64,000 nucleotides of DNA from Aureimonas psammosilenae (GTDB lineage: Bacteria > Pseudomonadota > Alphaproteobacteria > Rhizobiales > Rhizobiaceae). The stretch is from NCBI RefSeq assembly GCF_009176975.1, contig NZ_WEZG01000001.1:620001-684000 (forward strand), in the 5' to 3' direction. Under the pieces are notes generated by a model that was not told the origin of the DNA, did no database searches, and saw only the letters and a program-made list of their open reading frames with translations. Below are positions 55,204 to 63,191 of this stretch, piece by piece (position 1 is the first letter of the stretch; every line of letters starts with the position of its first letter). A program made the translations under genes and the position numbers.

Positions 55204-55591
55204 GAACGCGCCCCGCGCCGGCCGGCAGGTCGAGCGAGAAGAGCGGGATGGCGATGTCGAATTTCAACCCGTTCTCCGTTTCCATGCGGTAGCTGCCCTG
55301 CATGAAGCCGGACGGCGTTCCGAGCGGGCAGCCGGAGGTGTAGGTGAAGCTGTCGCCCGGCAGGATGGTCGGCTCCTCGCCGACGACGCCTGGCCCCAGC
55401 ACTTCCTCCACCCGTCCGCCCGCATCGGTGATGCGCCAATGGCGGGCGCGAAGACGCACCGGCTCCTCGCCCTCGTTCTCGATGGCGATCGTATAGGCCC
55501 AGACCCAGCGCCCGGAATCCGGATCGGATGCAGTTTCGAGATAGGAGGGCGTCACGCTGACCGTGATGCCGCGGGTGGTCGCCCTGTACAT
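55196..55591 (-). CDS. apaG: ApaG protein (Co2+/Mg2+ efflux-associated, DUF525)
   Basis: The 131-residue beta-sandwich protein has TTRGITVSVTPSYL at the start and VWAYTIAIENEG, RARHWRITDAGGRVEEVLGPGVVGEEP and SGCPLGTPSGFMQGSYRM, the clear ApaG series with its GxGxxG-like loop (GPGVVG). ATG 55591 (MYRATTRG) has AAGGAAGGG upstream; an ATG further up (55615) adds eight residues without support. Its role in cation tolerance is reported in enterobacteria only. It lies 30 bases upstream of the metZ tail on the same strand. Confidence 0.93.
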   Translation of the reverse strand: MYRATTRGITVSVTPSYLETASDPDSGRWVWAYTIAIENEGEEPVRLRARHWRITDAGGRVEEVLGPGVVGEEPTILPGDSFTYTSGCPLGTPSGFMQGSYRMETENGLKFDIAIPLFSLDLPAGAGRVLN

Positions 55592-55621
55592 GCCGCCCTT
55601 CCTTGCCGAACTCAAGCTCGA

Positions 55622-56818
55622 TCAAACCGCCGCGAGCGCCGCTTCCACGTCCTCGATCAGGTCTTGCGCATCCTCGATGCCCGCCGACAAGCGCAGCATC
55701 CCGTCGGAGATGCCGAGTTCGGCGCGCACTTCGGGGCTGAGGTTCTTGTGCGTCGTCGTCGCCGGATGGGTGATGAGGCTTTTCGCGTCGCCGAGATTGT
55801 TGGAGATGCGGATGATTTCCAGCGCGTTTGAAAAGCGGAAGGCCGCTTCCTTGCCGCCGGTCAGCTCGAAGGCGAGGAGCGTCGAGCCCCCCGTCATCTG
55901 CTTGGCGATGATCGCCGCATCCGGGTGGTCGGGGCGGCCGGGATAAAGAACCTTCCCGATCTTGGACGAGCCCGCCAGATGATCGGCGAGGCGCGACGCG
56001 TTCACCGTCTGCTGCGCGACGCGCAACGGCAGGGTCTCGAGGCCCTTCAACAGCGTCCAGGCGTTGAAGGGGGAGAGCGAAGGGCCCGTATGGCGGAAGA
56101 ACTCGTGGAGGTTCTCGTCGATCCAGTCCTGGTTGGAGAGGATCACGCCACCGAGGCACCGGCCCTGTCCGTCGATATGCTTCGTCGCCGAATAGATCAC
56201 GACATCGGCGCCGAGTTCCAGCGGCTTCTGCTGCATGGGCGTGGCGAAGACGTTGTCGACCACGAGCACCGCCTTCGCGGCCTTGGCGATCTCCGCCACC
56301 GCCGCGATGTCGATCACTTCCAGCGTCGGGTTGGTCGGCGTTTCCATGAAGAACACGCGCGTCTCGGGGCGAACGCCCTTCTGCCACTGGTCGAGGTCGC
56401 GGCCGTCGACGAAGGTGGACGACACGCCGAGCCGGCCGAGCATCGTCTCGATCACGTAGCGGCAGGAGCCGAAGAGAGCACGGGAGGCCAGGATATGATC
56501 GCCGGCCTTCACCTGGCATTGAAGCGCGGCGGCGACCGCCGCCATGCCGGATGCCGTGGCGCGCGCGTCTTCCGCGCCTTCCAGAGCGATCATGCGCTCC
56601 TCGAACATGCGGGTCGTCGGGTTGCCGTAGCGCGAATAGATGAAGCCGGGCGCTTCGCCCTTGAAACGGGCTTCGGCGGACTCGGCCGTCTCATAGACAA
56701 AGCCTTGCGTCAGAAAGAGCGCTTCGGACGTTTCGCCGAATTCCGAACGCATCGTGCCGCCGTGAACCATCTGCGTCGCGGGGCGCAAGGGGCGTCGGTT
56801 GTGGTTCTTCTGCAGCAT
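55622..56818 (-). CDS. metZ: O-succinylhomoserine sulfhydrylase
   Basis: The 398-residue PLP enzyme of the Cys/Met metabolism family forms homocysteine directly from acylhomoserine and sulfide. It has YSRYGNPTTRMFEERM, the PLP lysine in YSATKHIDGQGRCLGG and IRISNNLGDAKSLITHPATTTHK near the end. ATG 56818 has AAGGAGAGGCAC at good spacing. A SAM-II riboswitch lies 114-165 bases upstream, so expression falls when SAM is plentiful. It pairs functionally with metX and metW at 37826-39672. Confidence 0.95.
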   Translation of the reverse strand: MLQKNHNRRPLRPATQMVHGGTMRSEFGETSEALFLTQGFVYETAESAEARFKGEAPGFIYSRYGNPTTRMFEERMIALEGAEDARATASGMAAVAAALQCQVKAGDHILASRALFGSCRYVIETMLGRLGVSSTFVDGRDLDQWQKGVRPETRVFFMETPTNPTLEVIDIAAVAEIAKAAKAVLVVDNVFATPMQQKPLELGADVVIYSATKHIDGQGRCLGGVILSNQDWIDENLHEFFRHTGPSLSPFNAWTLLKGLETLPLRVAQQTVNASRLADHLAGSSKIGKVLYPGRPDHPDAAIIAKQMTGGSTLLAFELTGGKEAAFRFSNALEIIRISNNLGDAKSLITHPATTTHKNLSPEVRAELGISDGMLRLSAGIEDAQDLIEDVEAALAAV

Positions 56819-56931
56819 GTGCCTCTCCTTCGCGTCGCTCGCGGCCGGTCTTGCGAAGGCCGGGAGCCGCCATCGGACCCTGACCCATGCGGGGAGGACC
56901 GGGCGAAGAGCATGACGCTGTTCGGAACGGC

Positions 56932-56983
56932 CCTTTAGCGAATTATTTAACGTGGCTGCAAGCCGGCCGGCCAAATCACCACG
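56932..56983 (-). promoter_or_regulatory. SAM-II riboswitch upstream of metZ
   Basis: On the minus strand the leader reads CGUGGUGAUUUGGCC, then CGGCUUGCAGCCACG, then UUAAAUAAUUCGCUAAAGG. This matches the SAM-II (metA-type) core: the GUGGUGAUUUGGCC/GCUUGCAGCCAC stem-loop, the UUAAA spacer and the CUAAAGG pseudoknot strand. SAM-II elements precede metA/metX/metZ in Alphaproteobacteria and turn translation off on SAM binding. The distance to the metZ start is about 113 bases, longer than usual, with two C-rich stretches between. Confidence 0.93.
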
Positions 56984-57066
56984 AATTCCTGGTGCAGCAT
57001 AGCGCTGCGATGGACAGGGGTCAATTCGCGACGTAATCGGAGCTATTGAGTGTGGAGTCTCCTCGA

Positions 57067-58161
57067 ATGGCGGAAGAAGCTTCCGGAATCCTGCCGGATC
57101 GCGAAATCGCCGCGCTGTTTTCGAGCGGCGCGATCGCCGCGCCGACCCCGCCGGACGAGGGACAGATCCAGCCGGCGAGCCTCGACCTTCGCCTTGGGCT
57201 CAAGGCCTTCCGCATCCGCGCGAGCTTTCTGCCGGGCAAGGGCGTTCCGGTGGCCGAGAAGCTGCCGCGCTTGTCCCTCCACGAGATCGACATCAGCACG
57301 GGCGCGGTTCTGGAAACGGGCTGCGTTTATCTCGTGCCGCTCGCCGAGCGCCTAGAACTGCCAACGGGCATGTCGGCGGCGGCCAATCCGAAATCCTCCA
57401 CCGGCCGCCTCGATATCTTCACGCGGCTTCTCACCGACGGCGCGCAGGAATTCGACAAGGTGCCGGCCGGCTACAAGGGGCCGCTTTATATCGAGATCAG
57501 CCCGCGCACCTTTCCCGTCGTGGTGCGGGCCGGCTCGCGGTTGAACCAGATCCGCTTCCGCGCCGGGGCCGGCGCGATGCTGGGCGAGGCGGAGCTTCGC
57601 GACCTTCATGCCCGCGAAGGGCTGGTGAACGCGGCCGACCCGAACATCTCGGGCGGTGGCATCGCCCTGTCGATCGACCTCAACGGCGACGCGTCGGGCC
57701 TCGTCGGCTATCGCGGCAAGCGCCATACGGGCGTCGTGGATGTCGACCGCAAGGCCGCCCATTCGGTGCTCGACTTCTGGGAGCCGCTGCGTCTGTCGCG
57801 GCCGGGAGAGATGGTGCTCGACCCCGACGAGTTCTACATCCTCGTGTCCGCCGAGGCGGTGCATGTGCCGCCCGACTTCGCCGCCGAGATGACGCCCTTC
57901 GATCCGCTGGTGGGCGAATTCCGCGTCCATTATGCCGGCTTCTTCGATCCAGGCTTCGGCCATTCCGCGGCAGGCGGCACCGGGGCGCGCGCGGTTCTGG
58001 AAGTGCGCAGCCACGAGGTGCCCTTCATTCTGGAGCACGGGCAGATCGTCGGCCGCCTCGTCTACGAGCGCATGGCCGCCTTGCCGGAGCGCGTCTACGG
58101 CGCGAGCCTGTCGTCGAACTATCAGGCGCAGGGGCTGAAGCTGTCCAAGCACTTCGCCTGA
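57067..58161 (+). CDS. dcd: dCTP deaminase, long two-domain form
   Basis: The 364-residue protein holds two dCTP-deaminase/dUTPase-like halves. The first has LEPLAERLEL-type PLAERLELPTGMSAAANPKSSTGRLDIFTRLLTDGAQEFD, with the conserved Asn, Ser and Asp. The second has GGTGARAVLEVRSHEVPFILEHGQIVGRLVYERM with the catalytic-Glu and Arg positions. Alphaproteobacteria carry this fused form of about 360 residues. It makes dUTP for thymidylate synthesis. ATG 57067 is chosen; a TTG at 57046 is possible. Confidence 0.9.
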   Translation: MAEEASGILPDREIAALFSSGAIAAPTPPDEGQIQPASLDLRLGLKAFRIRASFLPGKGVPVAEKLPRLSLHEIDISTGAVLETGCVYLVPLAERLELPTGMSAAANPKSSTGRLDIFTRLLTDGAQEFDKVPAGYKGPLYIEISPRTFPVVVRAGSRLNQIRFRAGAGAMLGEAELRDLHAREGLVNAADPNISGGGIALSIDLNGDASGLVGYRGKRHTGVVDVDRKAAHSVLDFWEPLRLSRPGEMVLDPDEFYILVSAEAVHVPPDFAAEMTPFDPLVGEFRVHYAGFFDPGFGHSAAGGTGARAVLEVRSHEVPFILEHGQIVGRLVYERMAALPERVYGASLSSNYQAQGLKLSKHFA

Positions 58162-58172
58162 CGGCGACGGTT

Positions 58173-58769
58173 GTGGAGGGCTCCTCCCTTTGGCTGATCG
58201 GCGCCTTCGCGGCGACCGTTCTTCTGGTCCTTTATCTTCTGCGCCGGGTCGCGGCTCTGAAAAGGCGCGAGCGCGAGCGGCGAAAGGCGGACGGGGAGCG
58301 CCAGCGGTATTTCGAGGAAAACGACCTCGGCAACACGGCCAACCAGCTTCGCTTCGTCGCCCAAAGCCGGTTGCGCGCCGTGCCGCCCGTCAACCGGGAA
58401 GCCGTCCAGGTTCTTTATGCGCTGGACGATTGGATCGCCGACCATCGGCCCGACTGGCGGGTGTCCTTCGAAGTTGCGATGGGGGCGTTCGTCAAGACTT
58501 CCTACAACCCGCGCGACCGTCGCCAGCGGGCGGCCTTCAGTTCATACAACAGCAAACGCGTCGATTTCCTTCTGGTCGACCGCCTCGGCAATCCGGCGCT
58601 CGTGGTGGAATATCACGGCACCGGACACGACCTGTCGGGGGATGCCGACGACCGGATGGCGGTGAAGCGCCTCGTTCTGAAGCGCGCCGGCATTCCGCTG
58701 GTGGAAGTGCCGGCCGGCGCGACGAAACGGCAGGTCTTGCATCTGATCGCGGAAGAGCTCGGGCCATAG
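58173..58769 (+). CDS. DUF2726 family protein, membrane-anchored
   Basis: The 198-residue protein has a short N-terminal transmembrane helix (about 6-24) and a basic cytoplasmic linker. A DUF2726 domain follows with KRVDFLLVDRLGNPALVVEYHG, PD-(D/E)XK-like, where a Glu-x-His end replaces Glu-x-Lys. Members are predicted nuclease-like, but no activity is shown. It starts with GTG 58173, 11 bases after dcd, so co-transcription is likely. Its stop is 11 bases before the tRNA-Gly promoter. Confidence 0.8.
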   Translation: MEGSSLWLIGAFAATVLLVLYLLRRVAALKRRERERRKADGERQRYFEENDLGNTANQLRFVAQSRLRAVPPVNREAVQVLYALDDWIADHRPDWRVSFEVAMGAFVKTSYNPRDRRQRAAFSSYNSKRVDFLLVDRLGNPALVVEYHGTGHDLSGDADDRMAVKRLVLKRAGIPLVEVPAGATKRQVLHLIAEELGP

Positions 58770-58779
58770 CCGAGTGACT

Positions 58780-58808
58780 TGCGCTCATGTTCCCGCTGCG
58801 CTACGGTT
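58780..58808 (+). promoter_or_regulatory. Candidate sigma-70 promoter of tRNA-Gly
   Basis: TTGCGC (58780-58785) and TACGGT (58803-58808) are 17 bases apart, and the transcript would start near 58814, just before the tRNA at 58820. Both hexamers deviate from consensus at two or three positions. Confidence 0.45.
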
Positions 58809-58819
58809 TCGCCCACGGC

Positions 58820-58894
58820 GCGGGCGTAGCTCAGTGGTAGAGTCCTTGCTTCCCAAGCAAGTTGTCGTGGGTTCGAATCCCATCGCCCGCTCCA
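58820..58894 (+). tRNA. tRNA-Gly (anticodon CCC)
   Basis: A 75-base cloverleaf starts GCGGGCG and ends CGCCCGC plus discriminator T and an encoded CCA. The D arm is GCTCAGTGGTAGAGT. The anticodon stem is CTTGC, loop TTCCCAA, then GCAAG, so the anticodon is CCC and reads GGG codons. The T arm has GGTTCGAATCC. Confidence 0.96.
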
Positions 58895-58907
58895 GTCTCT
58901 CCCTTCT

Positions 58908-59288
58908 TCATGCGCCGCCCATGCTGCGGGCAATAGTGAGCCCCGCGAACAGCGCGGGAATCGCGACCAGCACAGAGGCGAGGACGTAGATCGCCGCCGC
59001 GCCGTGTTCGCCGCGCTCGATCAGAAGCGCCGTTTCCAGCGAGAAGGCCGAGAAGGTGGTGAAGCCGCCGAGAATGCCGGTCGTCAGGAACAGCCGAACG
59101 GAAGGCGAAAGATCCAGCCGCGTGGCGAGAAGCCCGGTGACGAGGCCCATGGCGAACGAGCCGAGGACGTTGATCGCGAAGGTCCCGAAGGGATAGGCGG
59201 TGCCGACGAGGCGCGCGGCGAGCATGTTCACGCCGTGGCGGCCAAGCGTGCCGAGCCCACCGCCGAGAAAAACGATCAGATACTGCAT
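58908..59288 (-). CDS. fluC: Fluoride ion channel FluC/CrcB
   Basis: The 126-residue protein has four transmembrane helices and the Fluc signatures: GGGLGTLGRHGVN near residue 9, INVLGSFAMG near residue 40 and GFTTFSAFSLE near residue 75. It forms a dual-topology dimeric fluoride exporter channel. It starts 3 bases after nhaA on the same strand, so the pair is co-transcribed. No fluoride riboswitch was recognised before nhaA. Confidence 0.94.
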   Translation of the reverse strand: MQYLIVFLGGGLGTLGRHGVNMLAARLVGTAYPFGTFAINVLGSFAMGLVTGLLATRLDLSPSVRLFLTTGILGGFTTFSAFSLETALLIERGEHGAAAIYVLASVLVAIPALFAGLTIARSMGGA

Positions 59289-59291
59289 GGG

Positions 59292-60500
59292 TCAGGTTTC
59301 TTTCCTAAGCCCCCGATGGCCGGGAGCCGCGAGGAGGAGGGCCGCGCCCGCCAAGGCCGACAAAGCCGAGCCGAGAAGAACGCCGATCTTCACCTCGTCC
59401 TGCAAGGCCGGATTGTTCGGAAAGGCGAGGAGCCCGATAAACAGGCTCATGGTGAAGCCGATGCCGCAAAGAAGCGCGACCCCGTAGAACTGCCGCCATG
59501 TGGCGTGCATCGGCAGTTCCGCCCAGCCGGCCCGGATCACGGCGGCCGAGGCGAAGAAGACGCCGAACTGCTTGCCGAGGAAAAGCCCGAGCGCCACGCC
59601 GAGCGTCACCGGATCGGCGAGGGCCGCCGGTGAAACCCCGGCAAAGGAAACGCCGGCATTGGCGAAGCCGAAAACGGGCACGATCAAAAACGTCACCCAG
59701 GGTTGGAGCGCGTGTTCGAGTTTGTGAAGGGGCGAGCGGTCATCGTCAGGACGCGCCGGTGAAGCTTTCAAGGGAATGGTCAGCGCCAGAACGACGCCCG
59801 CCAGCGTCGCGTGGACGCCGGAGCGCAGCACCAGGAACCACAGAAGCGCGCCGAGAAAGAGATAGGGAGCGAGCCGCATGACGCCGAAGCGGTTCAGGGC
59901 GATCAGCGCGGCGATCAGAAGGCCAGCACCTGCGAGAGCGGTGAGATCGATCGACGCCGTGTAGAAAAGAGCGATGATGATCACCGCGCCGAGATCGTCG
60001 ATGATCGCCAGCGCCGTCAGGAAAACGCGCAGGCTCATCGGCACGCGGGGCCCGAGAAGCGACAGGACGCCGAGCGCGAAGGCGATGTCGGTCGCGGCCG
60101 GGATCGCCCAGCCGCTCGGGTGCCCGCCCGCGCCCATGTTGAAGCTCAGATAGATCAGCGCCGGGCCCACCATGCCGCCAAGCGCCGCCGTGCCGGGAAG
60201 AACGCGCCGCGCCCAGGTGGAAAGCTGGCCATCCACCACCTCGCGCTTGATCTCGAGACCCACCAGCAGAAAGAACAAGGCCATCAGGCCATCGTTGATC
60301 CAGTGCAGCAGCGAAAGCCCGCCGACATAAACGTGCAGGGCATCGGCATAGAATGCGCCGAGCGGCGAGTTGGCGACGAGAAGGGCCAAGGCGGCGGCGG
60401 CCATCAGGACCACGCCGCCGGAGGAGGAATTCTCCAGGAAGGCGCGGAGAATGGAGCGAGGGCGGTTCAGGTTCGAAGCGGCATGTCGTTCTGCGGACAA
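59292..60500 (-). CDS. nhaA: Na+/H+ antiporter NhaA
   Basis: The 402-residue membrane protein has about twelve transmembrane segments. NhaA signatures are [40 protein letters not shown] and the ion-binding Asp pair in [18 protein letters not shown]. It exchanges sodium for protons and helps pH and salt homeostasis. Start ATG 60500 with GGAACG-type leader is used. It is followed by fluC with 3 bases between. The 149 bases upstream to the DUF4126 gene hold nothing recognised. Confidence 0.95.
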   Translation of the reverse strand: MSAERHAASNLNRPRSILRAFLENSSSGGVVLMAAAALALLVANSPLGAFYADALHVYVGGLSLLHWINDGLMALFFLLVGLEIKREVVDGQLSTWARRVLPGTAALGGMVGPALIYLSFNMGAGGHPSGWAIPAATDIAFALGVLSLLGPRVPMSLRVFLTALAIIDDLGAVIIIALFYTASIDLTALAGAGLLIAALIALNRFGVMRLAPYLFLGALLWFLVLRSGVHATLAGVVLALTIPLKASPARPDDDRSPLHKLEHALQPWVTFLIVPVFGFANAGVSFAGVSPAALADPVTLGVALGLFLGKQFGVFFASAAVIRAGWAELPMHATWRQFYGVALLCGIGFTMSLFIGLLAFPNNPALQDEVKIGVLLGSALSALAGAALLLAAPGHRGLRKET

Positions 60501-60649
60501 CGGAACGCATTCCTTCTCTTTGAAAGGTTTCGGTCGTTCTCCGTCGGTTTAGGGGAAATCCCAAGGCGCACGCAGCACACGCCTCAAGGCTCGAAACTAG
60601 GCCGGAAGGCGGCGATGTCCAAGTTCATTTCATCGACCGGCTTCCCGGT

Positions 60650-61093
60650 TCAGATCGCCCCTCGCCGCGCCGCGATCCAGGCGGAAAGCCCGAGGACGAC
60701 GGCGTCCTCGACGAGGCCGGTCGGAACCTGTCCGTAGCGGTGCATGGCGCGTTTGCGAAGGGCGAGCGTCAGGTGAGCGCCGACCGCCGCCGTCACGGCG
60801 CCGAGGATCGCGGCCGTCCGGCGCTCGTGCGGGGCGGCGAGGCTTGCTGCGGCGATCGCGCCCGTCCCGGCACGCCCGACGAGGCCGGGAAGAATGGTGC
60901 GGTCGGGCGCGGATGGCAGCTTGTCGCCCCAAAGCTCCGCCGCCGCCAAGGCGGCGAGCGCGCCGGCCGTCGCCCGACTGAGCGGGGGAACGGGCTCGGC
61001 CAAAGCACCGCGCCGCGCCAGAAAAGCGACGAGGGCGAGCGGCGTCATCGCCCGCATTCCGGCAACCACGCCGACGACGAAGGATTCGATCAT
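60650..61093 (-). CDS. DUF4126 domain membrane protein
   Basis: The 147-residue protein has four predicted hydrophobic segments. Its DUF4126 pattern is GVVAGMRAMTPLALVAFLA at the N-terminus, ELWGDKLPSAPDRT in the middle and AILGAVTAAVGAHLTLALRKRAM near the end. No function is known for the family. It is coupled to the upstream glycosyltransferase by an ATGA overlap at 61090-61093. Confidence 0.84.
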   Translation of the reverse strand: MIESFVVGVVAGMRAMTPLALVAFLARRGALAEPVPPLSRATAGALAALAAAELWGDKLPSAPDRTILPGLVGRAGTGAIAAASLAAPHERRTAAILGAVTAAVGAHLTLALRKRAMHRYGQVPTGLVEDAVVLGLSAWIAARRGAI

Positions 61094-63090
61094 CCATTGA
61101 CTCCCGTTCTCGCCTTCGGAAGGGCGGGAACGGGAGTGCAGTTCCGAAGGGCGTTCCAGAGCGTTCGGCGAGCCGGGCCGGCGGATGCGGGTTTGCGGGC
61201 CGCCACGCCATGCGGCGTTTTTTCCCAGAGATGCGGATCGCGGGTGAGTTGGTGAAGGGTGCGAAGCGTCGCGAGGCCGATCGCGAACCAGTAGAAGGGC
61301 AGGGTCCAGAGATGGCGCAAGGTCGCGCGCCGCCGCGTGGCGGTGGCGAGCGCCAGGACCGCGAAGGTCGCGTAGCCGGCGACCATCGCCAGAACATCGA
61401 AGGCAAAGAGAAAGGCCTCGATCCCGAAGGGCTCGGCGGTTGTCGCCAGCATCAGCACCGTCAGCGCCAGAAAGGGCAGGGCCGTCGTGTGCGCGATGCT
61501 GGACGCGATCATGCCGGCGAAAAGCAGTTGAAAGACGAGGAAGTCGCGCGTGCCGAGCTCCGCCCTCGTGCGCGCCGGATCGCGCATGTGGACGAGGTAG
61601 CTCTGCATCCAGCCTTTCATCCAGCGGGTGCGCTGCTTCAACCAGTCCGGCCAGCGTTCGGGCGCTTCCTCGAAGGTCGGCGCGGTGATGGTGCCGGCGC
61701 GATAACCGTGGCGCGCGAGGCGAATGCCGAGATCGGCATCCTCCGTCACGTTATGGCTGTCCCACGCGCCGACCTCGAGAAGCGCCTCGCGGCGGAAATG
61801 GTTCGACGTACCGCCGAGCGGCAGCGGCATTGCCCGGCGGGCCAGGAAGGGAAGAAAGGCGGTGAAAAGGACGCGATATTCCACCGCGAAATGCGCCGGC
61901 AGCCAGCCGCGCCGCCCGTTGGTGACGACGAGCGGCGCCTGGACGCAGGCGAGCCGCGCGCCGCCGCTGCGAAAGGCGGTCCATGCTTGCAGAAGCTGGT
62001 CGGGATGGGGACGATCCTCCGCGTCGAACAAAGCCACGAACTCGCCGGTGGCGAGCGGCAGGGCGAAGTTCAGCGCTTTCGGCTTCGTGCGCGGCCGGGC
62101 CGGCGGTACGGATACGAGCGAAAAGCCGGGAAGGCCGTGGATCGAGCGGGCGACCGCCGCAAGGGTCCCGTGGTCGTCGGCTTCGCAGATCATCAGGACC
62201 TGAAGCTTGGCGCGTGGCCAGCGCATCACGTCCAGCGCTTCCACGAGGGAGGTGACGCTGTCCTCGTTCTCGCCGCGAAGCGCGACGAGGATGGTGTAGC
62301 GCGGATGAACGGTCGGCAGTGCGACGGCATGGCTCGGGGCGTCCCGCCCGGTCCCTCGCATGATGTCGACGAGCGCGAGGACGCGCAGCGCGACGCAGCC
62401 GAAGAACACGGGCAGCATCAGAAGATGAAGCACGAGAAGGCCGGCGGTGGGCGCGTGAACGGCGAAAAGAACGAGCGCGGCGAGAAGAAGGGCCGCCACC
62501 GCTCCCTGCCGGCCGGTGAGGGTTTCGCGGGCCGAAAGAGAGGATCGGTCGCGCGACAGGCTGAGACAGGCGGCGTCCAACCGCGCCGGCGCCGTTTCCG
62601 CCTCGGCGAGCCGCGCCAACTCGGCCGGCGTCGCGATCCGCAGCATGGGCCCGAGCGCCGGGTTTCTTTCGATCAGATCGTCCAGATCGTCGATTTCTTC
62701 GAGGCGCGGCGCGATGAGGGCGACGGGTCGGCCGTCCGCTGTCACGGCGCGGCGCAGGCGGGGCGACGCGTTCTCGCCGCCGACAAGGCGAAGCGGGCGG
62801 TTGAACGCGAAGGCCCGGTCGAGGCCGAGGCATTCCGCGATGGCTTGCGCGATGTCCTCTTCGCTCGCGACAGTCGAGGCCGCGAGTTCCGCGCCGGCAT
62901 CCGTTCGGTTGCGCCGCGCCGCGCGCCGAGCCGCCGCGAAAACGGATGGTGCGATCTTCAGATAGGCGAGAACGGCGGCGAGCGGCGTCGCGACGGCTGG
63001 CAGCGCCGCTTGCCGCTTGTCGGGCGGCAGGCCGAACCCGTAAGGGAGAGCGATCGAGGGAAAGCCGGTCGCATCGCCTTGTTCACGCAT
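61090..63090 (-). CDS. Glycosyltransferase family 2 with N-terminal GspE/MshE-type domain, multi-pass membrane
   Basis: The 666-residue protein has three parts. About residues 35-165 resemble the N-terminal domain of GspE/PilB-type ATPases (ASTVASEEDIAQAIAECLGLD). Two transmembrane helices at about 205-255 follow. The GT2 domain has ALFDAEDRPHPDQL (DxD-type), TEDADLGIRLARHGY and the processive QxxRW in KQRTRWMKGW, and then three or four C-terminal helices. It would polymerise or export a polysaccharide. It lacks an obvious c-di-GMP PilZ domain. ATG 63090 is a choice; ATG 63132 extends it by 14 residues. Confidence 0.86.
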   Translation of the reverse strand: MREQGDATGFPSIALPYGFGLPPDKRQAALPAVATPLAAVLAYLKIAPSVFAAARRAARRNRTDAGAELAASTVASEEDIAQAIAECLGLDRAFAFNRPLRLVGGENASPRLRRAVTADGRPVALIAPRLEEIDDLDDLIERNPALGPMLRIATPAELARLAEAETAPARLDAACLSLSRDRSSLSARETLTGRQGAVAALLLAALVLFAVHAPTAGLLVLHLLMLPVFFGCVALRVLALVDIMRGTGRDAPSHAVALPTVHPRYTILVALRGENEDSVTSLVEALDVMRWPRAKLQVLMICEADDHGTLAAVARSIHGLPGFSLVSVPPARPRTKPKALNFALPLATGEFVALFDAEDRPHPDQLLQAWTAFRSGGARLACVQAPLVVTNGRRGWLPAHFAVEYRVLFTAFLPFLARRAMPLPLGGTSNHFRREALLEVGAWDSHNVTEDADLGIRLARHGYRAGTITAPTFEEAPERWPDWLKQRTRWMKGWMQSYLVHMRDPARTRAELGTRDFLVFQLLFAGMIASSIAHTTALPFLALTVLMLATTAEPFGIEAFLFAFDVLAMVAGYATFAVLALATATRRRATLRHLWTLPFYWFAIGLATLRTLHQLTRDPHLWEKTPHGVAARKPASAGPARRTLWNALRNCTPVPALPKARTGVNG

Positions 63091-63176
63091 GGGAATGGCC
63101 CGGCACCGAGAGGACGCGAATGGTGCGCACATCCTGGGCGGGCATCTAGTCGCGCGAAACGAACCGGCGGGTGAAG

Positions 63177-63191
63177 TTAACGAATGGTTAA
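63177..63191. promoter_or_regulatory. CtrA-consensus box (TTAA-N7-TTAA) overlapping the start of a solute-binding protein
   Basis: TTAACGAATGGTTAA spans the ATG 63184, giving the exact 7-base spacing of the alphaproteobacterial CtrA site. TTAA is rare in this GC-rich sequence, so two at this spacing are unlikely by chance. It may regulate the downstream gene or the divergent glycosyltransferase (start 42-100 bases away). Confidence 0.45.

Noticed and set aside
60501-60649. Fluoride riboswitch before nhaA-fluC
   Set aside because: The leader lacks the GGNGAUGG and CUGAUGAC-type crcB motif blocks on the coding strand.
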